Counted from the first letter of the stretch, positions 7,187 to 17,017 are shown. The stretch is 61,964 nt of DNA from Candidatus Gallipaludibacter merdavium (GCA_017694875.1 JADIMG010000035.1:1-61964), one strand, 5' to 3'. Notes: a model not told the origin generated them from the letters alone. Program-made: numbers and translations.

Positions 7187-8858
7187 ATCTTTCTATTTTA
7201 TTTATTATCTGCATTTTCTCTTCCATTTTTGGTATTTCCATAGATAGAGCCTGTTGCCAATACAAAATTGCACTACTATTGTCACCTACAATATGCATAT
7301 AATCCCCAAGAGAATTGTATACCTGATAATAATGAGGATTATTGTTTATATATTCCATAATGAAGTCATCCGATACACGCTGTAAGTCTTTTTCTGCTTG
7401 CATCAAGATATTATATTGTTCTCTATATTTAACAACACGTTTACAGTCATTGTTGACAGATGCCGTATCAGCCGGTATCGTAAAACTATCGATTGCGTAA
7501 GATTCCACCTGTTGATTTTTACCAAACACATCATGTAAATCATAACATACAAAAGCTCCAAGCTGCCATGGAGATGTAGATACCCACATTCGGAGCTTAT
7601 CCGGTTGAAACACTACCGAATGATGTGCAATGAATTGATTCACAGATTTTTCATTACCAATACCTATATCCTTATTTCCAACACCATATCTATTTCGTAA
7701 TATATAAACAGCCTTTTCCACATTCATGGGAACCATAGAATCCAATAACTCATTGATGCGTTCCATTCGATAAGGGCTATCAGATGTTTGCATATTTTCC
7801 TTATTATACTCATCGTCAGCAAACATAGCAGATTGATAGTGGTTGGTACAAACAATCCGTTCATTAGGAGCCTTATATAAGGCTATTCTTTCAGGCGTCT
7901 TTTCTATCACAGCAACATATCCATCTTTTACAGAACCAATCATCAACGACTCCGATACAAACGTTTTGTACTGCTCAGCAATTTCATAAGCCTCTGAGAT
8001 GTCCGAAGCGTATTGTAGAATATGTCGTGCCAATAGGGAAATAGGCATAGCAGACGAAACTGGCAAAGCCCCTTTGGCAGCATTGATTGTGACAGTAAGC
8101 CCCTCTTCGTTCATGCCAGACAGAACCCCCATCATTCCTGGCCACGTTACCGAAACGAAATCATATCCTTCCGTTGGTTCAACAAACAATATCAGTTTAT
8201 TCTCAGCGAATTTTGTCCCCATATAAAAATCGAAATTCCTCCCTATCAGAAGGTTTCCATCTTCACTATTGGTTCCCCAAGTTGCAAAAGAGCTACATCC
8301 GACCAACATATATTCCTGCATAGCATGGCCAATATCATGTGCAGCATGATAATTCAACTGTCTTACATAAGGTGAACCATAACCATTATATTTGTCAGAA
8401 CAAGATAAGGACATGGCATATATTTCCTGTCTGTATTCGATAGGAATATAATTAGCCATATTACGGTTAAAAATCAATATCAGTTTGTGCAAAAACTCCA
8501 CCCAATATTCTGATGGTATCATTTGATGAATCTGTTCCACAAAAACAGATTCCTGGTTTTCCAACAATTTGCTATTCATCAAGCCATACGCTGCTCCCCT
8601 ATCAATAGGATTCCCAGCAATTCTCATTTCCCACAAGCCATATTCATTAAGCTTACGACTTCCGAAATGACAGGCACTCAGAGTATCTGTATCAATTATC
8701 AATTCATACCTACTCCAATCTATATTATCGGACGGTTGCTGGAAATCAGCCGTATTGAACAAATATAAACCTACGGCAAACAAAACAACTGATAAGACTA
8801 TCAGTATCCCAAGCATTACTGATGCTATTATTACTATTATCCTTTTCATATCAGGCAT
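7179..8858 (-). CDS. Membrane-anchored C45-family Ntn-hydrolase / acyltransferase
   Basis: Resembles the acyl-CoA:6-aminopenicillanate acyltransferase (peptidase C45) family, in which self-cleavage exposes an N-terminal Cys nucleophile. Family members hydrolyse or transfer amide-linked acyl groups. The expected nucleophile is the Cys of VGCSSFATWGT, followed by the family segment GNLLIGRNFDF. An N-terminal membrane segment lies at about residues 5-30. The last about 75 residues look helical and TPR-like. The start overlaps the FAD oxidoreductase stop in an ATGCCTGA junction; a second Met three codons in (8849) is possible. In this operon it may acylate or deacylate the polyene head group or a carrier lipid. 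The exact substrate is not predictable. Confidence 0.7.
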   Translation of the reverse strand: MPDMKRIIVIIASVMLGILIVLSVVLFAVGLYLFNTADFQQPSDNIDWSRYELIIDTDTLSACHFGSRKLNEYGLWEMRIAGNPIDRGAAYGLMNSKLLENQESVFVEQIHQMIPSEYWVEFLHKLILIFNRNMANYIPIEYRQEIYAMSLSCSDKYNGYGSPYVRQLNYHAAHDIGHAMQEYMLVGCSSFATWGTNSEDGNLLIGRNFDFYMGTKFAENKLILFVEPTEGYDFVSVTWPGMMGVLSGMNEEGLTVTINAAKGALPVSSAMPISLLARHILQYASDISEAYEIAEQYKTFVSESLMIGSVKDGYVAVIEKTPERIALYKAPNERIVCTNHYQSAMFADDEYNKENMQTSDSPYRMERINELLDSMVPMNVEKAVYILRNRYGVGNKDIGIGNEKSVNQFIAHHSVVFQPDKLRMWVSTSPWQLGAFVCYDLHDVFGKNQQVESYAIDSFTIPADTASVNNDCKRVVKYREQYNILMQAEKDLQRVSDDFIMEYINNNPHYYQVYNSLGDYMHIVGDNSSAILYWQQALSMEIPKMEEKMQIINKIERYD

Positions 8859-10344
8859 TTCCTATTGCTTTCGCCATGTACGACATTCCTAAAATTTCTG
8901 CACAAGTTATGGCAGCTGAAATCGTTGTTCCCAAGCAACCATGAATATTCAAATTCTGTCCCGTTAGAAGCAAGTTGTTTATTCGTGTTTTTGCTGGGAA
9001 TAAAGTTACCAGTGGATTCTGACAATCTTTAACTATCCCATATGCACTCCCCATGGGAGTTCCCGTATAATCTCTGTAAGTAAGAGGTGAAGCTGTATAT
9101 TTTTTTATTATGCCATTACGCAAATCAGGATAATACAGGGACACGAAATCGATGACAGCCTCACTGAAATTTTCTTTAAATTCCACGTATTCATCTCCTC
9201 TTTTTCCGACCATAGTATTCATCCACCGTTCATATTGGCTAAAAGGCATAGGAGTCAATAAGGTTATCAGCTTTGTATATTCACTATCGGCACTTGGTTG
9301 CATACAAAACAAGGTAGATGGTATATTATATCCCTTAAAGTCTCCTTCAACTGACCAGACATCTGGATTATTAAATAGATAATGGTTCTGATTTACATAT
9401 TTCCAAGTATTAGGCTTCATCAACAAATACGTTGTAAATAGTCCATAGGTATTTTCCAAAGAATTAATTCGCGTAAAGAATGCCTTTTTATACACCTTAT
9501 TATTTTCCAACATAGAAAATGTCAAGGCCGGATGAAGAGAGGATATAACCCATTTAGCCTTCACTTTTTCGCCCGAAGCTAGCATTACAGAAGCCACTTT
9601 ATCATCTTCCAGTATCATCTTCGTTACCTTTGTATTCAACCGCACATCGCCTCCATTTGCATGAATCTGTCTTACTAACAAATCAGCCAATTGTTGAGAT
9701 CCCCCTACAAATGCGTATGCACTTTCAATATTCGAATACGTAATCATTCCATATTCATACATAGAAGTTTTCCATCTATTTCCTGCAAACAGCCCGCAAT
9801 TTCCAGCCAACACATTCCTTAATTTCTCATCCTTGATATGATTTGCTATTTCCTTATAAGCTGACATACACATATATTCCATACCACTATCTGAAATCCG
9901 CCCCTCTTTAAGAATACTTGGTGAAATAAGATTTCCAAGTGCCTTTATCCTTCGAGAGATAGCTTCAATATTTGCTCTCTCATTCGGAAAACTTTCCGCA
10001 AGATTATCTATAAAATGCTCATATCCCATTGCATGGCAGTAATGTGTCCCATCCAGGAAATGAAAATGGTCAAACCCATTTTCATCTAATTTCCGCATGC
10101 GAAGAGAATCTACTATACCTAGATATTTGAAATATTGATACAAAACCTGTCCTTTGGACATACTGCCGATATAGTGCATACCAGTATCAAGAACATAGCC
10201 TTCCCTCTCAAATGACTGCAAACATCCACCAATAACTTTATGCTGTTCGAGTACGCACACATGAAGCCCTTCCTTACTAAGCATAGCCGCAGTTACAAGT
10301 CCACCAAGACCGCCTCCTATAATGATAGCATCATATTGTTTCAT
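8851..10344 (-). CDS. FAD-dependent oxidoreductase (phytoene desaturase / retinol saturase type)
   Basis: Flavin amine-oxidase-like fold. The dinucleotide-binding motif IIGGGLGGLVTAAML lies at residues 8-22, followed by the VLEQHKVIGGCLQSF segment. The C-terminal FAD motif is GQNLNIHGCLGTTISAA. The 497-residue length matches carotenoid desaturases and all-trans-retinol saturases, which act on long conjugated polyenes. Here it could desaturate, saturate or isomerise the polyene chain. That is inference from fold and setting. It is translationally coupled on both sides, overlapping the MMPL fusion gene by 4 nt and the C45 gene by 8 nt. Confidence 0.8.
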   Translation of the reverse strand: MKQYDAIIIGGGLGGLVTAAMLSKEGLHVCVLEQHKVIGGCLQSFEREGYVLDTGMHYIGSMSKGQVLYQYFKYLGIVDSLRMRKLDENGFDHFHFLDGTHYCHAMGYEHFIDNLAESFPNERANIEAISRRIKALGNLISPSILKEGRISDSGMEYMCMSAYKEIANHIKDEKLRNVLAGNCGLFAGNRWKTSMYEYGMITYSNIESAYAFVGGSQQLADLLVRQIHANGGDVRLNTKVTKMILEDDKVASVMLASGEKVKAKWVISSLHPALTFSMLENNKVYKKAFFTRINSLENTYGLFTTYLLMKPNTWKYVNQNHYLFNNPDVWSVEGDFKGYNIPSTLFCMQPSADSEYTKLITLLTPMPFSQYERWMNTMVGKRGDEYVEFKENFSEAVIDFVSLYYPDLRNGIIKKYTASPLTYRDYTGTPMGSAYGIVKDCQNPLVTLFPAKTRINNLLLTGQNLNIHGCLGTTISAAITCAEILGMSYMAKAIGNA

Positions 10345-13300
10345 AGGCCTTCTTTTGTCAATATATACAATGTTTCCGAACTATTTCCTTCACATTTATG
10401 CACCTTTATAGCTACTCCATTCCTGACTGCAAAATCATGCATCCATTGTGCATCCACAAACACAAGTCTCTCTGATGTTTGATTGAACTTTATGATTTTT
10501 GTAGACCACAACTCTGTCTGCTCCGTTTTCCTATGTGCCGCTTCACATGCAGCATCTCCATCCTTAACCACAATCAGTCCATGAGGTTTTAAGCTGACAA
10601 GAGCTTTCGTTAGGATGTTATTTTGTGTATTTGCATCTACATAGTGAAGACTATCATTAAACAAAATAGCATCAGACAAAGGGAAATCAAACGTCCGCAT
10701 ATCTGCACACACAAACTTTACATTACCTTTTTTGCTCAAGAATGTATGCTGAGCAATCTCTATTTTCTTTATATCATAGTCCACTCCCACTATTTTTCGT
10801 TGCGGAGAAAGCAAACCCAACATAAATACCATTTGTCCATATCCGCAACCCACATCAGTCACTACTGCATCAGACGGAATAAGTCGATCCCAAAAATCAT
10901 AATAGCCATCCATACGGCATTTTATTCTCATATACCACTCCAAGACAGGTCCTTTATAAATATAATTCTTAATCAATGCACGTTTAAAATAGACATTTGT
11001 TACTCGTCCAAATTCATTATTTAAAAGAGTATACTGTTCCCGATACCAGTTCCGCAGTTTCTTAGCCTGTTCCTGATAGGTATTTCCAAATTTCGTATCC
11101 CCGTAAGGGATGCGTTCCATTGTCTTAACAACAATAGTGCCTGCCTTGATATAGAATCCCTGTCTCTTTGAAGTCACAAGTCCTGCACCATATATAATCA
11201 TTGGCAATATATCCGCCTGTAATTGCTGAGCCAAATAGAAGGCTCCTTTATGAAATCGTTGTATGGAACAATCTACGGAGCGTGTTCCTTCTGGGAAAAT
11301 TACCACCGAATAGCCAGCATCCATGCACTCTTTCAGATTCCGAGTAAGCGTCTCATAGCCTTCATCTGACGAATGAAAGTCTGCATATCGAACAATAAAC
11401 CCGAAGAAAGGAGAATTCCATACCCAATCTTTCGTCAGCATTACTATTTTAGGTGTTGTTGACAACAATAAAAGAATATCTAAAAAAGACTGATGATTCG
11501 CTATGATTAACGCTGGTTTCCGATATGTTTCATTCATTGGATTCTGTTTTACCACTTTAATGGCGACTCCTGTTTTAAGGATGAAGCGAGAAAAATAATA
11601 AATAACGACGTGAATTACATATTTCTTTCTCTTCCGTCTTATCGGCAAAAGTATAAGCACAACAATCAGAAGCTGAGAAATAATACATCCAATAAGGAAC
11701 CATAAGAAACAATGCAGTGTATTCAAGATACTCCCCAGCGTATAAGGGAATTCTCCTTTTTCTGTTTGTGAACTAACCAGCAGGCGGAACAACATGGGCT
11801 GCACAGTATATGCCACTCCGACAACTACAGCTAAACCAAGCACAGAAATTAATGCAATTGACTTCAAAGCCGGATGCTTTGCGAAAATAAGTACTCCCAT
11901 ACCCACCAAAATGGTAAAGGCAGAGAAGAAAATGGCGGTTTTATGTGCACCAAGAAGTTTCTTCCCGTTTTTATACTCCTGCAACAATCCATCCATAATG
12001 AATATGCTAAAATCATCGCCAATACCAAAGATGAAGGTTGCCAATATAATGTTTACAATATTAAACTTCATATCCAATATAGCCATCAATCCAAGAATGA
12101 TAATCCAGCTGATAAGCATTGGCAAGAATGTTAGCAATGTCAACTCAATACGCCCATAGGACACAAACAAAGCGAAGAATACAATCAAGGATGAAACTAA
12201 GAGAATATAATTGAAATCATTGCTAGTCGCTTCAATCATCCGAGTCGCAAAATATCCCCGATCTATTATGGCTGTATTCTCCAACTTATTTATCTCGTCA
12301 TATATTCTGCCTTTATTTGCATTATCAATGGATATACGACTTAAAACAGTGGTCATTTTATCCGAACAATTTATCCATTCTGATATAACAGGTACATTCT
12401 CGATCTCTATTTTTGAATAAGAACAAACCTGATATTCTTTACAAATCATCTGCTCGAATTGCTTAAACGCATTTTCTGTAAATCCATAGCTATGTGCCGA
12501 TTTTTTCAATTGTGCCAACGTACTTACTCTATTTTTGTCCCAAAATTGATTCCATAATACGATACGGCGTTTTTGCTCTTCCATGGGGATCAAGAAATCA
12601 CAGACCGTCACAACATCATTCACCACTCCTTCACGCGAGAAATCATAAAGCAATGCCGCCAATCTTTGATATTCATCAGCCACTCCCGACAATTCACTAC
12701 TACCTGTAATCAAATACACGTCACCACTATTATCACCCAAAATTTCAACAGACCGTTCTTCCGCCTCCACTATCTTTTGTGGCATATAATTGATATTCAT
12801 CATATTGTCATCAAATTGGACTTTTCTATAGAAAAATAGTGCCACGACAGTAACAAGCACAATCACCAAAAGTACCCATTTGTTATTTTCATATCTATAT
12901 CCAACCATCTGCTCAATTTTCAGCAACAAACGACTCTTGGTAGAAGAATCATATCTCCTCAGAAATTGTGGTAAAAATAGAAGGCAGAACAAAGTTGTCC
13001 CAATGAGCGCAAAAACGGAAAACAACCCCATATCCTGCAAAAGTGGGGAAGATGTAAAAATAAGGGCAGCAAAAGCACCAATAGTTGTAAAACAGCCTAT
13101 TGTAAGCGGCAAAGTCAATTCTTCAATAATTTTCTCAGTGGAGGCGATATAATTCAAATGAGATATGAAATGCATAGAATAGCTCAAAGATATACCCAAA
13201 ACCACCGTACCTGCCCCAATTGCGATAGCAGAGATTTCCCCTTGTATCAGCCAAACAACGGCCAAAGAAAACAAAGCACCAAATGCAGGAGGAACCATTA

Positions 13301-14168
13301 TTAGTGGTATGACCCATTTATTTTTGAATGAGAGCAAAATTACCGTCAGTATAATGACCAAAGCCAATCCTAACGTCAGACAGGTATCTTTTTTAATCTG
13401 TCTCGCATTATAGACAGCTACAATTGGGCCTCCAATATATTCCATATTTACACCCTGCATCTCCACCTTTTTCTCCTCCTCTTCGAGATGTTTCACCAAT
13501 ACATTATTCCTTCCTGTATCTCCCATTCCATGTGCAGGCAATACAAACATCAACATCGTGGACAAATCTTCAGAGAATAAACGTCCATTATATAGCTCAT
13601 ACTTCATTCCAGGATTGAACTGTTGAATTTTTTGCAGCATATGCGTTCCTATATTCAACGGATCTCGTAGAAGAACATCTGCCGTAAATAATCCCGTGAG
13701 TGAGGTCATTTGTTGATAAACATTGCCAACAACCTGGTTTATACCTTCCTCCCTAATTGTATTTTCCAGTAACACATAATCAGAGTCTGTCAAAAATATA
13801 GGAAGATAATCATAGACAAATGATATATAATTATCCACAACTCTATCATCGGCATAGGCGTTTATGGAACTTATCAGTCCATCCTCAACAAGCGACTCCA
13901 AATCGGCTTCAAGAATTTCAGCGGCAGCAATCATTTCATCTGGTTCAGCTCCAGAAAGCATAATAATTATCTTATCTTTTGCCTGTATATTCTGAAACAG
14001 TTCATTTTTTCTATCATCAGATCCCTTGAAAAAACTCAAAATATCCTCCTGAAATGTAATTTGAGAAGCCATGACAGCACACAATCCTATCAATATACAC
14101 AAGATTGCATAAAACGATTTGCGATGATTAGCAAACCAATAATATATGTAAACAAAAAGCCTACTCAT
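10341..14168 (-). CDS. Three-domain fusion: MMPL exporter, lysophospholipid acyltransferase, SAM methyltransferase
   Basis: A 1275-residue fusion. Residues about 1-800 form an RND/MMPL-type transporter: one N-terminal helix, a large periplasmic loop, a bundle of helices (about 250-450), a second periplasmic loop and a second bundle (about 660-800). After another membrane segment comes a PlsC-like acyltransferase with the HX4D motif in NHQSFLD (about residue 888) and FPEGTRS (about 958). From about 1080 to the end is a class I SAM methyltransferase with VTDVGCGYGQ (about 1105). Related clusters carry these as separate proteins. The fusion suggests that acylation and methylation of the polyene lipid are coupled to its export from the inner membrane. 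No frameshift separates the domains, so the fusion looks real. Confidence 0.88.
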   Translation of the reverse strand: MSRLFVYIYYWFANHRKSFYAILCILIGLCAVMASQITFQEDILSFFKGSDDRKNELFQNIQAKDKIIIMLSGAEPDEMIAAAEILEADLESLVEDGLISSINAYADDRVVDNYISFVYDYLPIFLTDSDYVLLENTIREEGINQVVGNVYQQMTSLTGLFTADVLLRDPLNIGTHMLQKIQQFNPGMKYELYNGRLFSEDLSTMLMFVLPAHGMGDTGRNNVLVKHLEEEEKKVEMQGVNMEYIGGPIVAVYNARQIKKDTCLTLGLALVIILTVILLSFKNKWVIPLIMVPPAFGALFSLAVVWLIQGEISAIAIGAGTVVLGISLSYSMHFISHLNYIASTEKIIEELTLPLTIGCFTTIGAFAALIFTSSPLLQDMGLFSVFALIGTTLFCLLFLPQFLRRYDSSTKSRLLLKIEQMVGYRYENNKWVLLVIVLVTVVALFFYRKVQFDDNMMNINYMPQKIVEAEERSVEILGDNSGDVYLITGSSELSGVADEYQRLAALLYDFSREGVVNDVVTVCDFLIPMEEQKRRIVLWNQFWDKNRVSTLAQLKKSAHSYGFTENAFKQFEQMICKEYQVCSYSKIEIENVPVISEWINCSDKMTTVLSRISIDNANKGRIYDEINKLENTAIIDRGYFATRMIEATSNDFNYILLVSSLIVFFALFVSYGRIELTLLTFLPMLISWIIILGLMAILDMKFNIVNIILATFIFGIGDDFSIFIMDGLLQEYKNGKKLLGAHKTAIFFSAFTILVGMGVLIFAKHPALKSIALISVLGLAVVVGVAYTVQPMLFRLLVSSQTEKGEFPYTLGSILNTLHCFLWFLIGCIISQLLIVVLILLPIRRKRKKYVIHVVIYYFSRFILKTGVAIKVVKQNPMNETYRKPALIIANHQSFLDILLLLSTTPKIVMLTKDWVWNSPFFGFIVRYADFHSSDEGYETLTRNLKECMDAGYSVVIFPEGTRSVDCSIQRFHKGAFYLAQQLQADILPMIIYGAGLVTSKRQGFYIKAGTIVVKTMERIPYGDTKFGNTYQEQAKKLRNWYREQYTLLNNEFGRVTNVYFKRALIKNYIYKGPVLEWYMRIKCRMDGYYDFWDRLIPSDAVVTDVGCGYGQMVFMLGLLSPQRKIVGVDYDIKKIEIAQHTFLSKKGNVKFVCADMRTFDFPLSDAILFNDSLHYVDANTQNNILTKALVSLKPHGLIVVKDGDAACEAAHRKTEQTELWSTKIIKFNQTSERLVFVDAQWMHDFAVRNGVAIKVHKCEGNSSETLYILTKEGL

Positions 14169-15348
14169 GACGCACCGTTCTTTTACATAAAGTCATTAAC
14201 AAAAAGGCAAGCAGAAAAACAATACATCCAGCCATAACGGCAAGAATAATACTCCCAACCAGATACTGTCCCAAGGCTAATCCAATCGATTCAAATGAAA
14301 CCGTTTTCCAGGAGAAAGCATTCTCTATATCCAATACCCATGCACCTAGCAACAAACTACCATATAATATAAATGGGATCATTGGCGGAATACTTATATT
14401 GGAAAAAATAACCGTTATCACTTTATTCAATTTCATGAAATGTGCAGAAATGCCCGCAAAAATCATTTGATAACCCCAAATCGGGATAATTCCACAAAAG
14501 ACACCCCAGCCCATGGCCAATGACATTTTCAAGTCAGAATCTTTACTATGAATAACTTGAGAATCAAAGAAGTCCTTAATATTACTCCATGTCAGCCACT
14601 GCAAAAAGCGCCACGGATAATATACCAACAAAGCAATCAATACAAGAAAGGTATTCAACATACTAATTCGTGTAAAATCCTGTAAAGGCCTGAAATGAGA
14701 AACACGTTCCTCTTTAGGAGCGTAATAAACCTTTATCGGTATATTTTCCACATTAATTCCTTTCCATGCAGCCCGAACAATAATTTCCACTTCAAATTCA
14801 TAACGGCGAGTCAAAAACTTCATGTTGTGTATCTTTCTCAATGGATACAATCTAAAGCCAGATTGTGTATCAGACAACGAACGCCCAGTTTCCACTTTGT
14901 ACCAAAAGTTAGAAAACTTATTGGCGAATGTATTCTTAGAAGGCATATTATCAGCAGTCAAATTACGGCTCCCTATCAGCAAACTATCTGGTACTTGTTC
15001 TATGCGATCGACAAAAACAGGAATGTCATCGGCAAAATGTTGTCCATCTGCATCAATTGTAATGGCATATCTATACCCCAATTCATACGCCTTTTGTAAT
15101 CCAACTTTCAGGGCGTATCCTTTACCTTTATTCTCTGTATAACCGATTACCTTGATGTTTTCCATCGACTGCAATATATCAGCCGTCTTATCCGTCGAGC
15201 CATCATTGACAACAATAATATCACTTATATAGTGCTGAACATCACAGATAACCTGCCTAATTGTTCCATCATTATTGTATGTTGGTATTATGGCAACACA
15301 TTGTAAGTTTGCAGTCCGCTCTTTATATGTATCTGTCTCTTTATTCAT
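14161..15348 (-). CDS. Family 2 glycosyltransferase fused to a DUF2062 membrane domain
   Basis: Residues about 14-240 are a GT-A fold family 2 glycosyltransferase. It begins AIIPTYNNDGTI, has IIVVNDGSTDKT for nucleotide binding, and TIDADGQH as the metal-binding DxD. Such enzymes usually add a sugar to a polyprenyl or other lipid. From about residue 260 to the end is a DUF2062 segment with several membrane helices (MSLAMGWGVFCGIIPIWGYQ, then a hydrophobic hairpin and a C-terminal helix). The stop overlaps the MMPL fusion gene by 8 nt. Likely role: glycosylating the pigment lipid or its carrier at the inner membrane. Donor and acceptor are unknown. Confidence 0.85.
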   Translation of the reverse strand: MNKETDTYKERTANLQCVAIIPTYNNDGTIRQVICDVQHYISDIIVVNDGSTDKTADILQSMENIKVIGYTENKGKGYALKVGLQKAYELGYRYAITIDADGQHFADDIPVFVDRIEQVPDSLLIGSRNLTADNMPSKNTFANKFSNFWYKVETGRSLSDTQSGFRLYPLRKIHNMKFLTRRYEFEVEIIVRAAWKGINVENIPIKVYYAPKEERVSHFRPLQDFTRISMLNTFLVLIALLVYYPWRFLQWLTWSNIKDFFDSQVIHSKDSDLKMSLAMGWGVFCGIIPIWGYQMIFAGISAHFMKLNKVITVIFSNISIPPMIPFILYGSLLLGAWVLDIENAFSWKTVSFESIGLALGQYLVGSIILAVMAGCIVFLLAFLLMTLCKRTVRHE

Positions 15349-15704
15349 TCGCTTATAGCTGCCCTCAATTTAAGAATCTGTTTTCCCTCACTTTCAACCA
15401 AAGCCCGCACCTTGCTTACATCCGTTATGGTCAGATTGATGATTATCGTCAACCCCTCTTTCGGAAGCAAAACTGATAGATATTTACACTCCTTTATAGA
15501 AACAAAAGAAATATCACGCCCCAAAATCAAACCAAGACATTCCTTAATGACCGTCAAGGTACATACACCGGGAACCACCGGCTTATCGGGAAAGTGCCCA
15601 CAAAATATCGGATGCTTAGAAACCAGTTCAACTTTAATGGAATAATCCCCTTCTGAATTGTTTACGAGACTGAGTATCCTATAAAAATTATCTTTTAAAA
15701 TCAT
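15345..15704 (-). CDS. FabZ/FabA-like 3-hydroxyacyl-ACP dehydratase (hot-dog fold)
   Basis: Dehydrates 3-hydroxyacyl-ACP to the trans-2-enoyl form during polyene extension. The 119-residue product has the hot-dog signature HPIFCGHFPDKPVVPGV at about residues 31-47, containing the catalytic His in GHFP. The following helix carries a candidate acidic residue (KECLG). It is one of two dehydratase-like hot-dog proteins in the operon, as in aryl-polyene clusters, where two work together. It is separated from the LolA-like gene by a single nucleotide and overlaps the glycosyltransferase by 4 nt. Confidence 0.85.
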   Translation of the reverse strand: MILKDNFYRILSLVNNSEGDYSIKVELVSKHPIFCGHFPDKPVVPGVCTLTVIKECLGLILGRDISFVSIKECKYLSVLLPKEGLTIIINLTITDVSKVRALVESEGKQILKLRAAISE

Positions 15705-15705
15705 T

Positions 15706-16335
15706 TTACTTGGCTATATAAAACAGATTGTCATCAACGGTACCATTAAATTTTTTCTGATAAAACTCATACATGATATAGTCGCCAGAGGTTTCTTCCA
15801 ATTTAAGAAGATTCAATGACATATCCCTTGAGTCAAAATGCAGAACAATCCGATATATTTTGGAAACCCTTTTGCCACCTTTATATGACATCGTAACGAC
15901 CCATTCTTCCGCAGTTCTTTCAATATTATTCTCAAATTCCTTTGCCATCGCCATAAAATCCCCCACTACGCAGGCCGAAAGTATCGTTCTAAGATTCTTC
16001 AACATCGGATTGGATGCAATCTTTGTTACATTGGAATTATTTGCATTTTTTATTTCAAACCAACTGTCATTCATCTTGATATAGTCCCCTTCCTCAAACT
16101 GAAGCAACATGCTACCCGGTTGTTTAAAATAGAAAGTACCATTTTTCTTGACAAGATCAAGAAATACAGACGATTGCTGCGTCTGCGTAAAGCTACATTC
16201 TATCGTTATAACCTCCTTATTCTTTATTTTTATCTCTTCTTCAAATTGCTGTAACAAATCTTTATTTTGCGCACAAACAAAGAAGGTTTGCACCCAAAAC
16301 ATCATCAAAACTATTATGCTACTTCTCATAGTCAT
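15706..16335 (-). CDS. LolA-like outer-membrane lipoprotein carrier protein
   Basis: Periplasmic carrier of the LolA family, with an unclosed beta-barrel that shuttles a hydrophobic ligand. The 209-residue precursor has a signal peptide (MRSSIIVLMMFWVQTFFVCAQ). The mature chain shows the LolA pattern ECSFTQTQ near residue 46 and GTFYFKQPGSMLLQFEEGD near 65. Aryl-polyene and flexirubin clusters usually encode such a protein beside the MMPL exporter, so the pair may hand the lipid-like product across the periplasm. Its start overlaps the deacetylase gene by 17 nt. Confidence 0.85.
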   Translation of the reverse strand: MTMRSSIIVLMMFWVQTFFVCAQNKDLLQQFEEEIKIKNKEVITIECSFTQTQQSSVFLDLVKKNGTFYFKQPGSMLLQFEEGDYIKMNDSWFEIKNANNSNVTKIASNPMLKNLRTILSACVVGDFMAMAKEFENNIERTAEEWVVTMSYKGGKRVSKIYRIVLHFDSRDMSLNLLKLEETSGDYIMYEFYQKKFNGTVDDNLFYIAK

Positions 16336-17017
16336 CCTCTCCTATTAATTTATCCAATGGAACAATCGTATATCCCAAACCAAGAACAGACTGAATCAGG
16401 TTTCGTAACAACCCATCAGCCTGTTTGCATCTATCATGCAACAAAACAATCGCACCCGGGTGAAGTTTCCTGATTATATTCTCACATACCCTTTCCCTAC
16501 TCCTATCACTCCTTGTATCCAAAGAACGAATACTCCATCCTATTGCTATCAGGTTCATTGCCTTCACTACTTTTCCTATGATCGGATTTGTCACCCCAAA
16601 AGGCGGACGAAACCATTTTATTCTCTGAGACAAATGTAATTCCAATGATTCATTACATTTCAATACTTCTTTGTACGTTTCAGACATACTACCCAAAGGA
16701 AAATTCCATTGATGGCTATATGTGTGATTGCCAACACTATGCCCTTCTGCAATAATACGCTTAACAATCTCTGGATATTTATCCACCTTACAGCCGACCA
16801 AAAAGAATGTTGCTTTTACATTATATTCCTTTAACACATTCAATACTAGCGGAGTCATATCTGGATCAGGACCATCATCAAAAGTCAGCACAACGAACTT
16901 CTTATCCATCGTACCTTTACATATGGTTTTCAGGTAGATATTACTACCAATATCAGCCGATGCCCAAACTAAAAAAAGGGAAACAGCTATTATCCCTATA
17001 GATATTAGCCAATACAT
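16319..17017 (-). CDS. NodB-type polysaccharide deacetylase
   Basis: Carbohydrate esterase family 4 fold that removes N- or O-acetyl groups from sugars. An N-terminal helix (about residues 3-20) should anchor it in the inner membrane with the domain outside. The conserved motifs are present in order: LTFDDGPDP (catalytic base and metal Asp), HSVGNHTYSH (metal His pair), RPPFG and IVLLHDR. Together with the neighbouring glycosyltransferase this suggests the pigment carries or passes through an acetylated sugar. It overlaps both neighbours (12 nt with the KS-like gene, 17 nt with the LolA gene), so it is integral to the operon. Confidence 0.88.
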   Translation of the reverse strand: MYWLISIGIIAVSLFLVWASADIGSNIYLKTICKGTMDKKFVVLTFDDGPDPDMTPLVLNVLKEYNVKATFFLVGCKVDKYPEIVKRIIAEGHSVGNHTYSHQWNFPLGSMSETYKEVLKCNESLELHLSQRIKWFRPPFGVTNPIIGKVVKAMNLIAIGWSIRSLDTRSDRSRERVCENIIRKLHPGAIVLLHDRCKQADGLLRNLIQSVLGLGYTIVPLDKLIGEDDYEK

